NCBI RefSeq assembly: GCF_023051105.1
Contig: NZ_JALKIL010000039.1
Span: forward strand, 1-45,191
Direction: 5' to 3'
Length of the DNA: 45,191 nucleotides
From: Anaerobiospirillum sp. NML120449
GTDB taxonomy: Bacteria > Pseudomonadota > Gammaproteobacteria > Enterobacterales > Succinivibrionaceae
Positions 40,494-45,191 of the stretch are shown here, one piece after another (within the stretch, counting starts at the first letter, position 1; the number at the start of each line of letters is the position of its first letter). The translations under genes were made by a program, and so were the position numbers. The notes below the pieces were generated by a model. It searched no databases, was not told where the DNA came from, and saw nothing but the letters and a program-made list of their open reading frames with translations.

Positions 40494-43400
40494 TTAGAGT
40501 CGGTGTTTGCCCTGAGAGCGACTTTCACGACCAGAGACAATGTTTTCGTTGACGAAGTTGGCTTGAGTCTCGATGGTAAAGCCGCCACCTTCATTACGGA
40601 AGGTTCCGGTATTGATCATCACGGCCATCTGCTCGGTTTTGACATTGCCGGTCTTTTTCACGGCAAAAGCACCATCATTGAGTACGCGGGCACTGTGAGT
40701 AAACAGAGCTGATCCTGAGATCTCAAAGGTATGGTTGTTAAGCAGCTGGGCATTGTCAGAGATTATGAGCTCACCTTTTTCTTTCTGTCGGAAAGCAGCT
40801 CTGTTTTCAAAGACTGCATTGCGGCTGATGGTAACCAGTCCCTCAGGTGTGAGGATACGGCGGTTATCAAAGCGGCTGTGACCGCCAATACTCATTTCTG
40901 CTCCCTGACCAAGAAGCAGCCTGCCGGCGTTTCTGACCTTGCTCTTATCCATGATATACAGGGAGGCGCCGCTGTTTAACTCAATGGTGCCGACATTCTC
41001 AAGCTTGCCCTTATTACGCAGCTGAGCTGATGCCTGATGCAAAATGAGCTGACCGCTGTTGCGCATTTCTGTCTCATCACTGAAGGTCAGCTGGGCCTTT
41101 GGCTCGAGGATTATACGTCCAATATTCTTAAATGTGGTGTTGCCACGGGTATTAAGCCAGCTTCCCTGTGCCATGTGCAGAAGTCCACTGCAGTTAAAGC
41201 TGCTGCCATGGTCAATATTCAGAGCTGATCCCGGTTCCATATCAAGCTCGCCGCGAAGTTCAATAAGACCACCATTGCGGGCAGTGATACTGCGGCCTTG
41301 AGTAAGCTGAGCCTTGCGTCCGGCTTTAATAAACAGGCGACCCTGTACTACCGTGTCCTGAGCAATGAAATTACCGCCCTGCAGCTCAAAGCACTGACGT
41401 GGTCTGATTTGCTCCGGCAGTGGACTGCCAGCTGGCAGCTCGATACAGGGCAGAGGTCCTTCATCAGCCACCTGGGCATGTGTCGGTGCGGCATCTGGCG
41501 GTGCGGCAGCTGCATCAGGTGCTGGCGCAGCAGCTGCTGTTGCATCCTGGACTGCTGGAGCAGGGGCAGCCACATTGGCAGAGCCTACTGCCGGAGCGCT
41601 GCCATTCATGGCAACAACTGGGGCGGCTGCAACAGCTGCGACTGTTGCAGCGGTTGCACTCTGTCCTGCATCAGTAATACTGTTGCTCAGTGACCAGGCA
41701 TTGCCGGCACTGGCAACCTGCTGTGATGGCGCAAGGGCTGCTGGCGATGACGGGGCAGCAGGATCGCTGCTGGCCTCGGCATAGGCAGAGCTGTACCTTG
41801 GGGTCATGGCATTGTTATCAATCAGATTACTGGCACTCTGAGCAAAGGAATCTGATGGTATCACCATGTCTGAAACTGAGCTGGCGTGATAGGAGACTTC
41901 AGCTGGCAGTGTATTGCCACTGTCATTTGAAGCTGCCGGGACTGCAGGTACTGCAGAGCCCTGCAGGCCATTGCTGGCTGCGCTCTGTGGTACAGGTGCC
42001 GAGGTACTGGAGTCTGGGCTGGTAAAGGCTTGCTGGACATTAACGGCAGCCTGCTGGTCATTACCGTCAGTTTGCCGGGCCGGTATGCATTCTTGCTTAT
42101 ATGATGACCATACCTGAGCTGACTTGTCGTATACAGCTGAAAGTACTGGTAAAGTTACATCAAATACGGCGCTGAGCTCACTGGAGCTGATGCTCTCCAT
42201 ACCGTCGGATCCGACCATGCTCTTAAGATTCTCGATATGAGAGGCGGCAGGATTATCAGATCCGTAGCCATAGCTGTAGGCACCCTCAGAGCTTGCTACT
42301 GTGTGAAATACCGGCCCCATGGAGCTGGCAGCGGCTCTTCTTACTGCCATAAAGGCTGCTTCAGAAGAATGAAGCATAATCTCTGCTACTGGCAGCTCAT
42401 AGTGAGCCAGAGCCACGAGCGGAGCGTCACTGAAGACAGGCAGTACCCTGTGATGCCATCCTCTTGAGTTTTCCAGTGAAAGGGAAATGCTGGCCGGATC
42501 AAAGGCCGAGGAGCCCATGGCATGTACCTGATCTGAGTCGTTGCCCGATGCTGGATGACAGACTTCATCGTTCTGATGACGATAGCGCGACAGCATATTG
42601 CCTGAGCTCGATCCGGATACTGTGTCTGAAGTACTGTCAGTGCCTGAAGCCGGCATTACAGCAAAGTCAGTTTCAAAATCAGTGGATGCTGAGGCAGAGC
42701 GCTCAATTACCTTGCTGGAGTCGCCATTTGCTTTCCTCTCAGTTGTGGAGCCTGTTACCTTGCTTTGTGTACGGGCAGCATCTGCCTTGCGGTCAGCTGA
42801 TCTTCTGTCCTGAAGTGACTTGTCTGAAGCATCAGACTTATGGCCATCAGCTTGCGAAACATCTGCTGAAGGGGCAAGGGATGAACCCGAATCGGCAGAT
42901 GCTGCATCATTGGCAGGCCTGTTGTCTGCATCATTATTCTTGTGAGCCTCAGCATAAGCAGAAAGAGCGTGAGGCTGCAGACGGTTGCCTTTATAGCCAG
43001 GCAGTGGTGCAGGAGCGTTTTTCAGGGAGTAGTCATAGCCCTGATAAGGCAGAGGCTGCACATCAGGATAGCGCTGCAGAATAAAAGGTGAGTTCTGCTC
43101 GTGGTTATTACCGGTAATTAAAGGGTAAAGCGGCTCAATATGCTGCTCAGCAGGCAGGGTCAGACCGCCCTGAACAGCATTACCAGCCTGGTCATGAGCT
43201 GTGGATGCTCCCCTGAGAGCCTCTGGATTGTGCTTGAAGCCCAGTGGCATATCCTGACTGACAGCATCAGCAGAATATGAAGCATATGCAGAGTCTGCAG
43301 AATATGCAGTGCCATCGGCTGCTGCCGGCATGGCAGCCAGCACAGCCGCTGCAGCAAGAGCAAGAGCGCTGCGACGCAGGACCTGACCAGGGCGATTGTG

Positions 43401-43538
43401 CCTGCACTCACAACGGCCAGAACGGCTGCGTGACTTTGACTGTAAATGTAACTGTGCCTGTACCGGTGACAGATCCTGATTAACTGGCCGAGGCTGTTGC
43501 TTTGGCTGGGCCTGTGCCTGTGCCTGTGCATGGTTCAT
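40494..43538 (-). CDS. Secreted beta-solenoid surface protein
   Basis: With start ATG 43538 the product has 1014 residues. An extended, basic N-terminus is followed by a secretion signal (RRSALALAAAAVLAAMPAAA, residues about 55-74, cleavage likely before DG). Then comes a long Ser/Ala/Asp-rich low-complexity region (to about 700). The C-terminal 300 residues carry some 15 short repeats such as FKNIGRIILEPKAQLTFSD and LENVGTIELNSGASLYI, the G-x-I-x-L-x-x-x-A pattern of right-handed beta-solenoid passengers. No 12-strand autotransporter barrel or anchor motif follows; the protein ends GKHRL. This start is chosen for AGGAG 6 bases upstream and because it puts the signal near the N-terminus. The same frame is open up to 44852 (ATG 44690 is an alternative). 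Adhesin-like, function unknown. Confidence 0.75.
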   Translation of the reverse strand: MNHAQAQAQAQPKQQPRPVNQDLSPVQAQLHLQSKSRSRSGRCECRHNRPGQVLRRSALALAAAAVLAAMPAAADGTAYSADSAYASYSADAVSQDMPLGFKHNPEALRGASTAHDQAGNAVQGGLTLPAEQHIEPLYPLITGNNHEQNSPFILQRYPDVQPLPYQGYDYSLKNAPAPLPGYKGNRLQPHALSAYAEAHKNNDADNRPANDAASADSGSSLAPSADVSQADGHKSDASDKSLQDRRSADRKADAARTQSKVTGSTTERKANGDSSKVIERSASASTDFETDFAVMPASGTDSTSDTVSGSSSGNMLSRYRHQNDEVCHPASGNDSDQVHAMGSSAFDPASISLSLENSRGWHHRVLPVFSDAPLVALAHYELPVAEIMLHSSEAAFMAVRRAAASSMGPVFHTVASSEGAYSYGYGSDNPAASHIENLKSMVGSDGMESISSSELSAVFDVTLPVLSAVYDKSAQVWSSYKQECIPARQTDGNDQQAAVNVQQAFTSPDSSTSAPVPQSAASNGLQGSAVPAVPAASNDSGNTLPAEVSYHASSVSDMVIPSDSFAQSASNLIDNNAMTPRYSSAYAEASSDPAAPSSPAALAPSQQVASAGNAWSLSNSITDAGQSATAATVAAVAAAPVVAMNGSAPAVGSANVAAPAPAVQDATAAAAPAPDAAAAPPDAAPTHAQVADEGPLPCIELPAGSPLPEQIRPRQCFELQGGNFIAQDTVVQGRLFIKAGRKAQLTQGRSITARNGGLIELRGELDMEPGSALNIDHGSSFNCSGLLHMAQGSWLNTRGNTTFKNIGRIILEPKAQLTFSDETEMRNSGQLILHQASAQLRNKGKLENVGTIELNSGASLYIMDKSKVRNAGRLLLGQGAEMSIGGHSRFDNRRILTPEGLVTISRNAVFENRAAFRQKEKGELIISDNAQLLNNHTFEISGSALFTHSARVLNDGAFAVKKTGNVKTEQMAVMINTGTFRNEGGGFTIETQANFVNENIVSGRESRSQGKHRL

Positions 43539-44190
43539 GGCCAACTCCTGAACATTGTCATATGCTGACTGCTCAGACATTAAGCGTGATAACGCAGTGC
43601 GTCTGGCTGCAGTGCAGTTATCTGCAATGCAGTTACCTGCAATGTTATCTGTCTGAATATGAGAGTTGTTATGTGCCATGGCCTGAATCTTAATCTGTGG
43701 TGAAATCTGAGTCTGATGCTGTTTGTGAGCACAGTCCTGAGCATTAACCTCAAAGGTCCTGCTGTCGTGCCCCCTGGTACTGGTCAGACTGTGCGCCTGC
43801 ACGACTGAGGGGCTTTTGCAGTGGCTGTGGTCCTGTCTGTTCAGGGATGCGCGACAGGGCGGCTCAGTCTTTACCATAGCGCCAGGCATTTCATTGCTTT
43901 GAGTTCCATATTGACCGGCTGTTGCGGTCACCTGAACAGTTGCAGGCATAAAGCCGGGCGCTGCTCCTGATACCCAGGAAGAGAGTGGGGCTGGGGCGGT
44001 ATGATCTGAGAGTGAAAGTGAGGCAGGAGTGGTCGTGACTGAATTGCCTGGTATTACTGCGGTTATGGCACAGCCTGTATTGCCGTCCTGGGATGCAGGA
44101 GATGTGAAGCTGGCAATGTAAGCAGGGGAAGACTCAGATAGAGAAAAAGGTAGAGAAAAGCTTTGCCTGAGCAGTGACTTGCTCATTGTG

Positions 44191-44238
44191 GCAGGGCATA
44201 TTGCAGGGCATATTGCAGGGCATATTGCAGGGCATTTT
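44191..44238. repeat. 12-bp tandem repeat, four copies
   Basis: Four GCAGGGCATATT units, the last with one change, translate on the minus strand as CPAI repeats in the open frame upstream of the solenoid gene. Confidence 0.85.
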
Positions 44239-44301
44239 GCCGGGAAAGGGGCTGATGATGAGCTGTCAGTACGCTCTAAGCTGTTTGCAGCTGTGCTGCA
44301 T

Positions 44302-44421
44302 GCAACAGAGCTGGATGAAACAGAGATTGATGCATCAGAGCGGGATGCGCCAGAGCAGGATGCATCATGGCGGGATGCAACAGCACGGGATGCACCAGAA
44401 AGTGGTGTAACAGCTGCGCAT
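44302..44421. repeat. 15-bp degenerate tandem repeat, about eight copies
   Basis: Units of the type GCNNCAGAGCNGGAT step by 15 bases. Read on the plus strand they give five-residue units (SERDA, PEQDA, SWRDA, TARDA); on the minus strand, Ser/Ala-rich units. The divergence suggests an old array. Confidence 0.7.
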
Positions 44422-45048
44422 GATTGCTGGTGTAAGTCAGCAGGACTTATGGTTGTAAGCCGGCTCAAGTCATGGAAATTATGGCTGCCGTCAGAAATGG
44501 GGGCATCAGAGGTATATGTAGAGTGGGCGCCTGTATGGTCGAACTGGTTAAAGTTGTCTTTCCAGGTTACATGATGGCTTATTAATGACCAGATAGCCGA
44601 CGGACAGCACCCACAGGACGCTGAGCCACCGGCACCAGTCGCCGCTGCAACTCCATTAGCAGCAGTATTTTCCTTGCCATCAAAAGCCATAACCACAAAT
44701 ACACCTGATTTATGAACCAACAACACAGCCGTCAGAGCGGCATGAAAATATGAGTAGTTTATCAGTACTTCAAACCCCATGCATCCTGCAAAAACACTAA
44801 CTTTGCTTTTTCGCAGGCCCATAGCCACGTGGCCGGACAAAATTATGGTCACCAGGGCGATAAAATGCGACTTACTGGCGCTTATCTAAGGGGGTTAAAA
44901 CAAGACATTTTAAAGGACATTTATGCGCATTTCAGCTCCTGAAGTCTGAACAGCAGACCAAAGCAGCTGGAGCCCATATGTCACAACGCTTCGATCATGC
45001 CAGATGGCGCTTTGCCCAGTGCTCGTCAGGGCATACGCATGATACGTG

Positions 45049-45191
45049 CTAAGCGGCTTTTCTAAGCTCTAAAGCGGCAGCAATTATGCCTACTGCATTT
45101 AGCAGCTGAGCATCGTCAGCCAGACGCACAACGAGCCTTTTTATTGAGCTGTCGCTATAGTTCGTATCTGTTTTTAAGACATTAACAAAGT
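45049..45191 (-). CDS. Possible C-terminal end of an unidentified protein (partial)
   Basis: The minus-strand frame entering from the right edge is open for 47 codons to TAG at 45049-45051. It reads NVLKTDTNYSDSSIKRLVVR then LADDAQLLNAVGIIAAALEL. The balanced composition looks protein-like, unlike the Cys/Trp-rich frames of the spacers. I do not recognise a family and cannot see its start. Confidence 0.35.
   Translation of the reverse strand, partial: FVNVLKTDTNYSDSSIKRLVVRLADDAQLLNAVGIIAAALELRKAA

Larger units (their letters stand above)
43539..44852 (-). other. Open frame continuous with the solenoid gene, coding status uncertain
   Basis: The frame upstream of the preferred start is free of stops for 438 codons. 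It could be an N-terminal extension from GTG 44852 (no ribosome site) or ATG 44690 (weak AGGTG 11 bases upstream). The translation is Ser/Thr/Ala/His-rich with scattered Cys. It contains a 12-bp repeat (44191-44238, four CPAI units) and 15-bp repeats (44302-44421), both multiples of three. Such an extension would bury the signal peptide, so either translation begins twice or this is non-coding. Confidence 0.35.

Overview
The window looks like chromosomal DNA of a motile gammaproteobacterium. Pgk and class II FbaA resemble the E. coli enzymes almost end to end, CorA is the 316-residue type, and the flagellins are short. Very loose gene packing, many minisatellites and Ala-rich protein tails would fit a host-associated Succinivibrionaceae-like lineage, but that placement is an inference. 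By my count only about 47% of the window is coding, and no intact insertion sequence was seen.

Left part (0-12.3 kb): a 3'-truncated flagellin (-), a CYTH-domain protein (+), pgk and fba (+, an E. coli-like pair without epd), a 76-bp tandem repeat, fliD (-) and corA (-). Sigma54-like elements lie at matching distances upstream of both flagellin starts, and a sigma28-like element lies upstream of fliD.

Middle (12.3-23.4 kb): about 5 kb without genes, holding 23-bp iteron-like repeats, a GCCT microsatellite and a 55-bp duplication. Then come a PiT phosphate transporter with a PhoU-like domain and an Ala-rich tail, tRNA-Ser(CGA), an orphan flagellin 3' end with its terminator, and a tyrosine-recombinase-like gene with an acidic linker and a histone-H1-like tail. 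The two flagellin pieces are arranged so that joining position about 127 to about 21302 would rebuild one complete gene.

Right part (23.4-45.2 kb): a 640-residue protein with an N-terminal StbD-like antitoxin domain and no toxin partner, divergent cysK and serine acetyltransferase genes (the two steps from serine to cysteine), an intact flagellin, a small GNAT acetyltransferase, a LacI-type regulator, and a large secreted protein with a beta-solenoid C-terminus and no visible outer-membrane barrel. Above that gene the same frame stays open for another 438 codons. A partial CDS may leave the right edge.

A recurring theme is low-complexity additions (Ala-rich, Lys-rich or Cys-containing) on otherwise ordinary protein families: PiT, recombinase, StbD-like, serine acetyltransferase and solenoid protein.
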